Assembly: GCA_000697355.1 (NCBI GenBank)
Contig: JNEN01000856.1
Location: 62,001 to 126,000, forward strand
Reading direction: 5' to 3'
Length of the DNA stretch: 64,000 nt
Source: Syncephalastrum monosporum B8922
Lineage: Eukaryota > Mucoromycota > Mucoromycetes > Mucorales > Syncephalastraceae
The notes below the pieces were generated by a model that saw nothing but the letters and a program-made list of their open reading frames with translations, did no database searches and was not told the origin of the DNA. The position numbers were made by a program, and so were the translations under genes. This document shows, in pieces, positions 11,756 to 21,701 of the stretch; the first letter of the stretch is position 1; each line of letters starts with the position of its first letter.

Positions 11756-12066
11756 GATAGAGACTTTTGCTGGTATACAGTGCTAAAAAGAAGGAGACCG
11801 ACGACGTTCCACTTTTATACGTGCTGGAAATGCGGGGTAAGGGCGGCTGTTCTCTTTCACATGTTTCCAAATCTGTTCGCGCTGACAAAGCTTAAAGCTC
11901 CAAGCAGTAAGCAAAATTTCTGACGGGTAAACAAAGCTGGGTTCTCGCACGCCTCAAGCAAGTGCATGATCTGAATTTTTCCTACGCCGCAAGAAAATGG
12001 ATGATGGTCGATGTCGCAAAAGCCATATTTATGTATTTGGGATAATTCTGATGACCGTTCTAGGTG
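11756..12066. other. Short intergenic region
   Basis: Upstream region of the isomerase gene and 3' flank of the GH3-GNAT gene, both on the minus strand. No distinct signal is seen. Confidence 0.5.
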
Positions 12067-14634
12067 CTACATACTATACATACGATAGCTTCGCCAGATG
12101 TGATACCCAGCGTGATCGTAAAACGCGACCGCCTCCACCCAGTCCACATAGGACTTCTCTACCCCGCGTCGCTGAAGAACTTGGTGCGCATAGTCGACCA
12201 GGCCGAGTCCAAGTTTACGTCCGCGCTGCTCCTCGGCAATACCGACGCAGGCCATACCACCGCTCTTGGTGCCAAACAAGGCCGCTTCGGTCCACACCAG
12301 GTCGCTGCGGCGTTCGTGGGAGATATAGGTCGTATTCAGGACCAAGCTGCCAATGATCGGTCCCTGCGCATTGCCTTGACGCGCGACAATCAGATCCTGA
12401 TAGTCACCCAGCTCAGCATGGTGCTGATACGTCGATTTCCAGTAGGGAAAATAGCGCTGCTGGAAAGCATAGAGTTCCCAGAGCTCGCTCGGTCGAATTC
12501 GGCCGAACCACACTTGCTCGTCTGCCATGCGCTGCGCGAGCGAAGCCGGTGTTTTGTACTGCTGGAGCGCGTCATGCTCGAGATCGTGCACGTGTGTCCC
12601 GGCCTGCCAACCGCGGCGCTCGAAAAAGCCAGCATCGGCTGAATCAGGCACACCGGGGAAGAAGCGCGGGTAGCTCGCGCCTAGCTGGAGGCGCTTGACA
12701 CCTTGTTGACGCAGGTGCTCGAGTGCGGCATCATGTAGACGGGTGCCAACGCCGCGCCGACGGTGGGCGGGGGATACCATCAAGAGCATCAGCTCGCCGC
12801 TTCGGTCAGGCGTCTCGCGCCGGATTTGAGTCGCCACAAAACCAATGATGTTGCCCTGGGGGTCGCGTGCGACGAGGTGCATGCCCTCCATGGTTGTGTT
12901 AAGGATCAGATGGAGTTTGTCGAGCGCGAGCGGGAATGTCTTGTCAAAGATCTGCATCCAGAGCCCATGCACAGATTGAGCGTCGGTAGCCTCGCGATAC
13001 GTGGTAAGCAGAGGGCGAGTGGGCTGAATGGCGTCGCCGACGTTCGGGATGGTCACAGGAAGATGGCTTCGCGCGTTGGTCTCTCCAAACATGACTCGAA
13101 CAGCCGCTTCATGCGCAGCAGGAGTGTATTCGTATGTGACAAGGTAGGTGTTCACGTCAGGGAACTCCATGAGGTCGTAAGGGTTCATAACAGCCGCGAC
13201 CAAGAGCTTCTTGGCGTGTTTGTGGGCGTGCTTGACCATGTCAACCTGAAACGGATAGAGATTTGCATTGGCGGTGCCCAGAAGGACCAGGTCGGCGTCC
13301 GCGATTTCTCGCGTCATATCAGGTGTCTTTTCGTTGTAAATGACATATTTGACGTTGGCGTGGCGTCGGGTCAGGGACGCGTTAAACGAGTTGAAAGGCT
13401 CCTTTTCGGAATCGACAGCGAGGGTGGTCGGTACGTGAGCTGCCAAAAAGAGAACGCGCTCTTCTTTCTTCAGCTGGAGCGGCAGCAGCTGGGTGCGGTC
13501 GCGTACCACGGTGGGGATACGGTCATAGAGGTCCTCACTAAGGCGCTTGTGTTCAGGTGCGCCCACGGTATCCAGCGGTTTCTTATCCAGCACATCTTCC
13601 CAGGACAGAAAGCGCTCCTTGAGCTCAGCAACGCGGCGGAAGGAGGCCTCAAGCGCAGCTTCATCCAGTTTCTTGGCCTGAAGAGCGTCGGCGATCTTGG
13701 TGAATGCGTCTCGCTGATATTCATACGTGTGGGAGATCATGGCCATATCGTTGCCAGCCTGCAGAGCAACAAGCGCGGCTTGAGCGGTACCGACTGTGTC
13801 CTTGACAGCTTCCATCTCGAGACAGTCGGTGATGATAATGCCCTGATAACCCATAGACGTACGCAGCAGGTCGCGCACGACCGACGATGCCAAGCTGGAG
13901 ACAAGACCAGGCTCAGGGATGATGTGGGGCAGGGACATGTGGGCAATCATGACAGAGGTGGGATAGGCTGGTGCGTCGGAAGGCACATCAAAGGAGCGCT
14001 GGAAGGGGACGAGCTCCACTTGGGCGAGTTCGTCGATGGTTTTTTCAATGACGGGCACACCCAGATGGGAATCGGTCGCTGTGTCGCCGTGGCCTGGGAA
14101 ATGCTTGACACTGGTAGCTACCTTGCCATGGTGATAGCCTTCGGTCTGAGCGAGACCCAGGCGGGCGACTTGGTGAGGGTCCTGACCAAAGGAACGCACG
14201 CCGATGACCGGATTGAGTGGGTTATTGTTGACGTCCAGGACGGGGGCGAGGTTCCAGTTAATGCCAAGCGCGAGGAGCTCTTTGGCAGTGGCGCGTGCCA
14301 CTGAATACGCATCCGTGGACGAGTCAAGTGCGCCCAAGCCCATGTTACCAGGGAGATACGTGCCACTGTGACCCAGGCGACGGACCACGCCGTTTTCCTG
14401 ATCCACCGCGATAAAGAGAGGACGGGCGTGACCTGCTTTGTGGGCGATCGTCTGCAGCTGGTGAGTCAATCGCTGAACTTGCTCCGGCGACTCAATGTTG
14501 CGCGAGAATAGAATGACCGAACCCAGGTTGTGATTCTCAATCAGGTCAATGATGCCAGGTGTAGGTTCCAGGCCATGGAAACCGCACATGAGCAGTTGGC
14601 CCACTTGAGACTTGACTGTGCTATCGACCGTCAT
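12067..14634 (-). CDS. GH3 beta-N-acetylglucosaminidase fused to two GNAT domains
   Basis: One uninterrupted frame of 855 residues. Residues about 1-370 are a glycoside hydrolase family 3 (NagZ-type) domain, with KHFPGHGDTATDSH (177-190) carrying the Asp-x-His pair used by N-acetylglucosaminidases and the nucleophile Asp270 in GIIITDCLEME. Residues about 370-560 form the second GH3 domain. The C-terminal part holds two GNAT acetyltransferase units, with acetyl-CoA loops at SPAHRRRGVGTRL and EEQRGRKLGLGL. The enzyme probably removes GlcNAc from chitin-derived or glycoprotein-derived sugars, while the GNAT part may acetylate an amino sugar. There is no signal peptide, so it should act inside the cell. 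The start at 14634 is preferred; an ATG at 14751 in the same frame adds 39 residues including a poly-Phe run from an A-rich tract and looks untranslated. It is intron-free, unlike its neighbours. Confidence 0.9.
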   Translation of the reverse strand: MTVDSTVKSQVGQLLMCGFHGLEPTPGIIDLIENHNLGSVILFSRNIESPEQVQRLTHQLQTIAHKAGHARPLFIAVDQENGVVRRLGHSGTYLPGNMGLGALDSSTDAYSVARATAKELLALGINWNLAPVLDVNNNPLNPVIGVRSFGQDPHQVARLGLAQTEGYHHGKVATSVKHFPGHGDTATDSHLGVPVIEKTIDELAQVELVPFQRSFDVPSDAPAYPTSVMIAHMSLPHIIPEPGLVSSLASSVVRDLLRTSMGYQGIIITDCLEMEAVKDTVGTAQAALVALQAGNDMAMISHTYEYQRDAFTKIADALQAKKLDEAALEASFRRVAELKERFLSWEDVLDKKPLDTVGAPEHKRLSEDLYDRIPTVVRDRTQLLPLQLKKEERVLFLAAHVPTTLAVDSEKEPFNSFNASLTRRHANVKYVIYNEKTPDMTREIADADLVLLGTANANLYPFQVDMVKHAHKHAKKLLVAAVMNPYDLMEFPDVNTYLVTYEYTPAAHEAAVRVMFGETNARSHLPVTIPNVGDAIQPTRPLLTTYREATDAQSVHGLWMQIFDKTFPLALDKLHLILNTTMEGMHLVARDPQGNIIGFVATQIRRETPDRSGELMLLMVSPAHRRRGVGTRLHDAALEHLRQQGVKRLQLGASYPRFFPGVPDSADAGFFERRGWQAGTHVHDLEHDALQQYKTPASLAQRMADEQVWFGRIRPSELWELYAFQQRYFPYWKSTYQHHAELGDYQDLIVARQGNAQGPIIGSLVLNTTYISHERRSDLVWTEAALFGTKSGGMACVGIAEEQRGRKLGLGLVDYAHQVLQRRGVEKSYVDWVEAVAFYDHAGYHIWRSYRMYSM

Positions 14635-15001
14635 TTGATATACGAAGGGAAGCGAGACGAAAAAAAAAAAAAAGAGAGGAAAAGGGGCCTCTATATTTGT
14701 GCGTGGTGAGATCAAACAAACATGGAATAGGTCTTTGTTTGTTGTTGTCATTCATGCAGCGCGTTCTCTCTCTCTCTCTGTCTCTTCTCTCAGCCTGACC
14801 AACACACATTCCCCTCAGCCCCCTTTCCAGTGTTTTCACTTACTCTTCTCTCTAGACTAAAATAGAGTGAAAGTTAAAAAAGAGAGGCAGATGATCTCGG
14901 TATGTGATATGTATTTTTGGGAGGGTGATACAGGGAGCAGGAAATTTGGTAAGCGTGGGAAGGGATCAATACAACGACCCTGTGCAGGGTTCATATATGC
15001 T
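14635..15001. other. Intergenic, upstream of the GH3-GNAT gene
   Basis: Holds a 14-A run at 14661-14674 and a CT repeat (ctctctctctctgtctcttctctc) at 14765-14790 in the presumed promoter and 5' leader of the GH3-GNAT gene, plus the 3' flank of the acyl-CoA dehydrogenase gene. Confidence 0.5.
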
Positions 15002-16570
15002 TTAGAGTTTGGCGGCTCTCTTGTCGGCCTTTTCTTGCTGCGCCTTCATCGTGGCTGTGATATCCGCTGCTCGCCGGAGCTCGGTCTTGCCCAGCTGAGC
15101 ACGATGCACCTCATCCGGTCCATCCGCGTAGCGCAGTGTCCGTGCGCGGACAAAGAAGCTCGCAAGAGGCGTGTCTTGCGAGATACCAGCCGCTCCATGG
15201 GCTTGCATCGCGCGGTCAACCACGCGCAGGAGCATGTTAGGCACAGCAATCTATGGGGCATGGTTGAGTCCATGTTTATACCGGCTGTTCCGTCTCCATT
15301 GGGCGGTGTTTTACCTTGGCCATGGAAATCTCCTTTTTGGCATCCTTGGCCTTGACCTTGTCGATCTTATCAGCTGCGTTGAGAACCAAGAAGCGGGCCT
15401 GGTCGATCTCAATGCGAGACTGGGCAATGTCAGCCACAATGGTGCCGTGTTCAGCCAGGACCTTGCCGAACGTGCGGCGGCTGGGGTCGGTCACACGCGC
15501 AATCATCAATTCGAGGGCTCGTTCAGCCTTGCCAATGCAACGCATGCTGTCAAATAAGAGCATTACCAGCAGTCAAATGAGTATCTTGACCAGCTCGGAT
15601 CATCTTTTTCTTTCACTTACCAGTGGTGAATACGACCAGGACCCAGACGGCCCTGAATAACCTCGAAGCCACGGCCTTCGCCGAGGATAATGTTTTCTAC
15701 TGGAACGCGGACATCCTTGAAAACAATCTCGCAGTGGCCCTCGGGCGCGTCGTCAAAGCCAAAGACGTGCATGGGGCGCAGGACGTTGATACCAGGCGTA
15801 TCGGCAGGGACGATGACCAGACTCTGCTGGCGATGGCGGTCAGCATTGCCGGCGTCGGATTTGCCCATGACGAGGTACACAGCACAGCGCGGATCGCCCG
15901 CACCCGAGATCCACCACTTGCGGCCATTGATCACGTATTCGTTGCCCTCGCGACGAATGTTGGTTTCAATATTGGTTGCATCCGACGAGGCCACCTTGGG
16001 CTCGGTCATGGCAAAGGCCGATCGGATCTTGCCGTTCAGAAGGGGGACCAGCCACTTTTGCTTTTGAGCCTCGGTGCCGTACTTTGCAAACACCTCCATG
16101 TTGCCCGTGTCAGGCGCAGAACAGTTCATGGCCTCGGGGGCCAGCGAAGAGCGTCCGGTCAGCTCCGCAATAAGGCCATACTCGACGTTCGTTAAACCGG
16201 CACCCTCCTTGTAGTCACGTCCCAGAAAGAGATTCCACAGACCCAAAGACCGCGCTTTGGTCTTGAGTTCTTCGAGCACAGGCGGGATAACCTTTTGAAT
16301 TTAGATCAATACATCAAGATTCCCTATCCATTCTTTTTTCGCTTGTTATACTCTATACCTTCCATCGCTGGTCACCCTGTCCCATCTGTGCCTTGAAAAG
16401 GGGCTCAGCAGGAATACAGTCATTCTATGCATTCGCTACTATGAATATCCTTCTCTATCTTAATAATGAAAACAGCAATGGCTTACCTCGACAAAATCCT
16501 TCGCCTTAGCATAGAGGTCGCGGAACTTGGGCGACAATGTGTTAAAATCGATCAAGGAGTTGGTAGCCAT
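15002..16570 (-). CDS. Acyl-CoA dehydrogenase (ACAD10/11-like), peroxisomal signal
   Basis: Five exons (16570-16487, 16424-16359, 16291-15621, 15546-15315, 15250-15002) encode 433 residues. All three acyl-CoA dehydrogenase domains are present: the helical N-terminus ([20 protein letters not shown]), the middle beta domain ([18 protein letters not shown], then [12 protein letters not shown]), and the C-terminal helical FAD-binding domain from [11 protein letters not shown] to [10 protein letters not shown]. The length and the wording of these segments fit the ACAD10/11 branch. It would make the first step of beta-oxidation, oxidising acyl-CoA to trans-2-enoyl-CoA. The protein ends KRAAKL; AKL is a standard peroxisomal targeting signal (PTS1), so a peroxisomal form that passes electrons to oxygen or an alternative acceptor is likely. 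Substrate length is not readable from the sequence. Confidence 0.92.
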
Positions 16571-17254
16571 GGTTAAAGAGCAAGAAGCTGAACAAGGAGC
16601 AACTTTTTCCCCGCAAAACTTGAGCTTTTCTTACTTTTTAGGCCATCTGCGCTTGGATAGGAAAAAAACTGACAAACTCCCACAACCGTGCGAGTTCCTG
16701 ACCCGCTATAATGAAACACCGACGAATATGCTTAGCTAATGTCTAAAATATACAAAATCCTATAGCTATCTACAACATTTTAAAAGCTGTATGTGCCAAT
16801 GTAATGTAACTTTTGCGTTATTTTCGAGAGGGCAGGGATATGGCCTCCCGACATTCATGCTAGGTAGGTAGGAAACGCGTACTTAATTAAATCACATTTA
16901 ATTCGGCGCCGTCCAGTGGCCGTGAGTCAAACATCGGCTGAAACTAGGGTTTCCACTAAGGAAGTTCGATACAATAAAAAAAAAAAAGACTTACAGCTTC
17001 GGCCAATATAAACTATATCATCAGACGCCATACAACGTACGTAAACAAAAACGGAAGTACAGATAGGACGAGATGGAAGGTGAAACAAATATGTACTATT
17101 AGAAAAAATGCAATAAAATACAAGGAACGAGTAGATGAATGGTCCGAAAAATATGTAAATGGGCAAGAAATACAAAGGAGGAGGGGGAAATTGGCAGCGC
17201 GATTAAGACAAAAAAAGAAGGGGGAATATTACAACAGAGAAGATAGAAACAAAA
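16571..17254. other. Intergenic, 0.7 kb
   Basis: Upstream region of the acyl-CoA dehydrogenase gene and 3' flank of the P4-ATPase gene. Contains an A-run at 16976-16986 and AAAATAAAAT-type sequences near 17110 in plus orientation. Nothing else is recognised. Confidence 0.5.
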
Positions 17255-20200
17255 TCAAGACGGTTGTGGATCCTGCTGTTGATGATAATTACTCTCGAAC
17301 GAGGATAGAGACTGCCGCCGTTCGAGGCGCCCGTTGTGTTGGACGATTTCAATTTCGCGTACGATGTCGTTATCATACGGATAATAGATGCGAAGAAAAA
17401 AGTGAGCTGCACATCGTGGCAAGAAACTGGCAACGATGGTCAGGATCATCATCAGCCAGTACATGCCGGTGCCGAACAATCGGTCGTGACCCAAGAAAAT
17501 GAAGGTCGTAAACTGAGCATAGATGCACACAAAGGCGTAATACACGAGTATCGAAAGTGAGATGATCAATATCTGGATCCATGTGTAGCTGTACAGCGCG
17601 AAGGCGACGAAAAAGTTGGCGATAATGACCGCAATACTCGACATGATGGTACCCATTTCGTAGACACCGTTGCCATCATGCCCCGTCGGATCCGGGTTGC
17701 CGTGGACAAAGAGCATGTAGGGAAAAAAGAAACAGACTGCGGACTGGTAAAGAGCGTCGAGGATGGTGAGCCAGAACCGCCATGCCTTGAACTTGTCGTT
17801 GCGCAGACCCATACGATACAGCTCTGGATAGCAAAGCGATGTCCTGGCATCCAGATCTTGATCCCATATGCCCATGAAGATGATGGGAAGCGACGTAAAG
17901 ATCAGGTTGTAAAGCGTGACTAACGAGTAATCAAACATAATCGAGCCGGTGAACCTGAATAAAAGGTAAGCATATTTTTGCTTTGGGTATTACATCCAAT
18001 TCAACTTACTGGCAAAAGATCTGATACCAAAACAATACAAATGTCCAGATAATGTTCTTGAAAAAGAAGCCCATAATCATCTCGGATGTGCGCAGATACG
18101 ACCACCGGCCATGAACGAGCAGCAGCTTGCGTAGGAAGCGGAACTGAGCAATGGCGTAGTCGGACGACATGACAGCTTGACGGCCTTCAACACCCGAAAT
18201 ACCGATACCGACGTTGGCTTCCTGAATCATGGAGACGTCGTTGGCACCGTCTCCGATGGCCAACGTCATCACATGAAGACCCTTTTTCACGAGCGTGACG
18301 ACCTGGGCCTTTTGCTTGGGGCTCACACGGCAGCACACAACGCTCTCACACCGCATGCCGAGCTGAAGGACTAGGCCTTTCGTGGCGGGCTCGAGGGCAT
18401 ACTTGAGGGTCGTGCCATCAATCACAAGTGCTCGTTTCTGCAGCGCCTTGTCGCCCTCGGTCGATGCAAGCGCTTCCTGGAGCTGCTTTACCGTATCCTC
18501 CCGGTTCTGCGCACGCACGATGAGGAGTTGCATATCATTCGTGATGAGGTTGCACGAAAAGCCAATATTAATGGCTGTCTCGGTTTTGTCACCCGTAAGA
18601 ACCCAAAGCTTAATGCCCGACTGGGAGAGCTCAGCAATCGTCTCTGGCACACCGTCCTGGAGCCGGTCTTCAATGGCTGTGCCGCCCATGAGGAGCATGT
18701 TTTGCTCAATCTCCTCGCTCACCTCGTCCACCTTCTCTTCTCGATTGTAGATACTTGCGCAGGCTTCTTGGTACCGCTTATTCCATCTTTTGTATTCATC
18801 TGCGGCAATGAATCTATACGCGAGACAGAGCGTACGCAGACCTTCGTTGGCGAAGCCTTCCAGCTGTGAGCTTGTCGATGCCTGGAGCTGGCTTTGCGAC
18901 TTTTCAAGATCCACTTGGTCACCGAAATCGGTGCACAGCCGCTCATAGATGACTGAGTCCGCGCCCTTGCAAAGCAGAATGATGCGGTCGCTATCGGCCG
19001 GTCGGACAATGACGCTCATGCGCTTGCGGGTCGAATTGAAGTCGATGGTGTTGAGCAGCTCAAACGACTTGAGTTCGCCCATGATCTCCACCGTCAGTGT
19101 GTTGGACTCGCGGCCCATGTAGGTAAAGCCGAGGTCACGCGCAGTCGCCACCAGAGCCGCCTCGTCAGGTGACTGGGCCTTGAACTCTATTAAATCCGGG
19201 TTGTCGGGATCGGGTCGATCGGAAATGACAGTGTGACACAGGGCCAGGGCCGACATAAAATGGATCATCGTATTGCCATGCGTGTCCTTTTTGCCGAGGT
19301 CCTCAAAGAATTTGGGATCTATGAAGGTCGGATTCGACCCTACATGCTTGTTCTCGAAGAGGGCTCGCTGTTTTTCGTACATGTCATTTTGGGCTTTCAG
19401 CATCATATCCTCGGACGTGCTCTCCAATCTCGAATCCGCGTCGGGCTCCTGCGCCTTTTCTTCTTTGGGATGGTTTGAGTGCTGCATCTGTCGCTTTTGC
19501 TGCCCCAGCGCTCCCTCCGTCATGCCGAGGCCATACGGCACGCCGTCAATTGTGCACTTTCGGAACTCCATCACGTTTTGGGTCAGTGTGCCAGTCTTGT
19601 CCGAAAAAATGTATTCGATCTGGCCCAAGTCGTCCGAGATGTTCCATGTTCTGGGTATGCAAGGTGTATCGGTCTCTTCATGGTACATATCGATGTCCGC
19701 ATAAATGAAATAGGCCTATGGGTGGAGGTTAGATTCTGTGCTTACATGATCATTGTCCCACTTACTGCGAGTGTCTTGACAATCTCCACCGAAATGTACA
19801 GCGAGATGGGAACAATGTTCTGGTATAAAATTAACGCCACCCTGTCCAATAATCGAGTGAGTCGCCCAACCTCCATGAAAAACCATGAGGACTTACCAAA
19901 AGGTAATGAAGCCTGAGTAATGGCGATTGTATCCGGCGATACCGAAATCGAAATACTCGGAAGAACCAGCCCCAAAGAACTGGACACTATCCATGATGGA
20001 TGAAATGATACAGATGATGGCAAGGATGACAAAGTTGGCAATGACGTGTGGATTCGTTGCTTTTTGGATCTTGCTCCGCTTGGAAGGTGTTCGGCCCGAG
20101 TTGAGCATGATCTTGGTGTCTGCGCCCGTAAAGACGACGATGCCAATGACCCACTCTGTGTTCCTGAGCACGCATCCGCGTAGCAAGACATTGTTGTACG

Positions 20201-20882
20201 TGATGGCCTCGGTCTTTTGGTGGGACACGGTCGAGACATTATCATCAGGCTGAACGATATCCCAGCGCATGACACCATTGTACTGATACAGATTGACATG
20301 CGGCGGCTCGCTCTCGATGTAGAAATTAGCGCGCTCGCAGTCATGGACGCTGCGGAGGCCAGAGGTAGCAGAGAGGCCTTGGCGCGCTTTGAGATTCGTC
20401 TCACCGTCGAGGTTCTGTGTCTCAATGTAGCAGAGGTTATCGGTCTCGGAGGTCGAGAGAATGACAATGTCGGCCGGAATGTCTTCGTCGTTGCGCATCA
20501 TGACATAGTCGCCCACCGCGATATCTTGCCACTGCACCTCTTGCCACCAGACGCGGCACTTGGGCGCGGCAGGCTCGCCAGCGGGAAGGTCGCCGCAGCG
20601 GATGTCGCCAGGGTGGACGCTGGAGGGCCGGCGGAAGGAGGACGCGTCATTAGTGGCTGTGCGGTGCAAGACCGAGTGGGGGATGCTGCCGGGTCGGTAA
20701 GGCTGTCGCTTCTTGGGCGGTTTAAAGATGTTACTGAGGTCAGACCGCAGTGTGTCAGAGCGCTGTCGGACCTGGGACAAGAGGCGCTTCGAAGGCGGAA
20801 GCGCGTTAGGACCGCCATGCGTGCTCGACACGGGCGGCTCGAGATACTGCTGGCTCGCGGTCTCCATCTCATTGGGCAAGGG

Positions 20883-20923
<41 letters not shown>

Positions 20924-21701
20924 AGTTGCGTTTCTGGGGCAACGTCGCGCCTGACGAGGAAGAAGAAGTAGCCCCAGCCCCAGCCGCCGCTGCCGCCGCT
21001 GCCGCCGCTGTCGTGGCAGAATGCTGATCGGCGATGCTCGAGACGCGTTCGACGCTATTCTTTCTGTCGGGCAACTCAGCGCGGATGGCAGGCTTCTTTT
21101 TGATCGTGGAGAGCCGATAGGCGTGCGCGTACTTGTTTTCGACACCGGCTAGCATGCAAAAAAATCCCATGAAGATATAAAGAGGGTACCATTTGTCGTT
21201 GGTGGGGTCCGGGACGTTGACGTTTGTCCAATGGGCGAGGGTGAGGGTGTGCGAGTTATTGACGCGGTCGTCGCTCTGGTTGCGCTTCCAGTCCTCGATG
21301 GCGTCCTTGATGCCGGTGATCACTAGAATGGCAATCAAGGGCAACGCCGACACCGCAGGCTCGGTTACACCAAAGATGGGTATACATTGTAGGACAACCA
21401 ACAGCAGGAAATAGAGGTTGGCAACATTGCGGAATTGCTCAAAGAGGTTTTTTGGTATAAACGTCAAGGGCGTGTACTTTGCGGTCCGTATGCGATTGCT
21501 GACATAATGCCGCCCAACAGGCTTGCCGTGTTCGTCGAATTCAGACGAGGGTAATTCCATGTTGACATAGATTTTCCGACGTTGCTGCATGTACGACGAG
21601 GTCGATTCCGTCCGCCGGAGCTCGGCCCGTTGAGCTTCCTCCTCGAGCTCTTGTTTCGCATGCCGATTGAACAACGACTTGAACCGTAATCGTTTGCTCA
21701 T
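17255..21701 (-). CDS. P4-type phospholipid-translocating ATPase (flippase, Dnf-like)
   Basis: Four exons (21701-19897, 19841-19766, 19715-18010, 17954-17255) encode 1428 residues. Diagnostic P4-ATPase features are a first helix pair near residues 86-130 (RNVANLYFLLLVVLQ), the actuator region (PADIVILSTSETDNLCYIET, then NLDGETNLK), helices 3-4 (NIVPISLYISVEIVKTL), the phosphorylation motif DKTGTLTQ with the catalytic Asp near residue 666, the nucleotide domain, the hinge (TLAIGDGANDVSMIQEA) and the C-terminal helices. It moves phospholipids from the outer or luminal to the cytosolic leaflet of plasma, Golgi or endosomal membranes, normally with a CDC50-type partner that is not in this window. 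Between about residues 180 and 370 there is a long insert rich in Ala, Ser and Thr, like the insert of yeast Dnf1/2 in position but low in complexity here. The short C-terminal tail has no obvious regulatory motif. Confidence 0.95.
20884..20923. repeat. Six-base tandem repeat (GTCGTT)n inside the flippase exon
   Basis: About six and a half copies of GTCGTT. On the minus strand it encodes a run of threonines in the low-complexity insert of the P4-ATPase. Being a multiple of three, copy-number changes would keep the frame. Confidence 0.9.

Noticed and set aside
12763..14304. 513-residue open frame on the plus strand
   Set aside because: It is the antisense shadow of the GH3-GNAT gene, caused by its biased codon use; the minus strand has the catalytic motifs.
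14635..14751. Upstream ATG extending the GH3-GNAT protein by 39 residues
   Set aside because: The extension contains a poly-Phe run from an A-rich tract and nothing like a signal peptide cleavage site; the GH3 fold starts right after the ATG at 14634.
20217..20954. 245-residue plus-strand frame with a valine run
   Set aside because: Antisense to the flippase exon, and its repeats come from the GTCGTT microsatellite.
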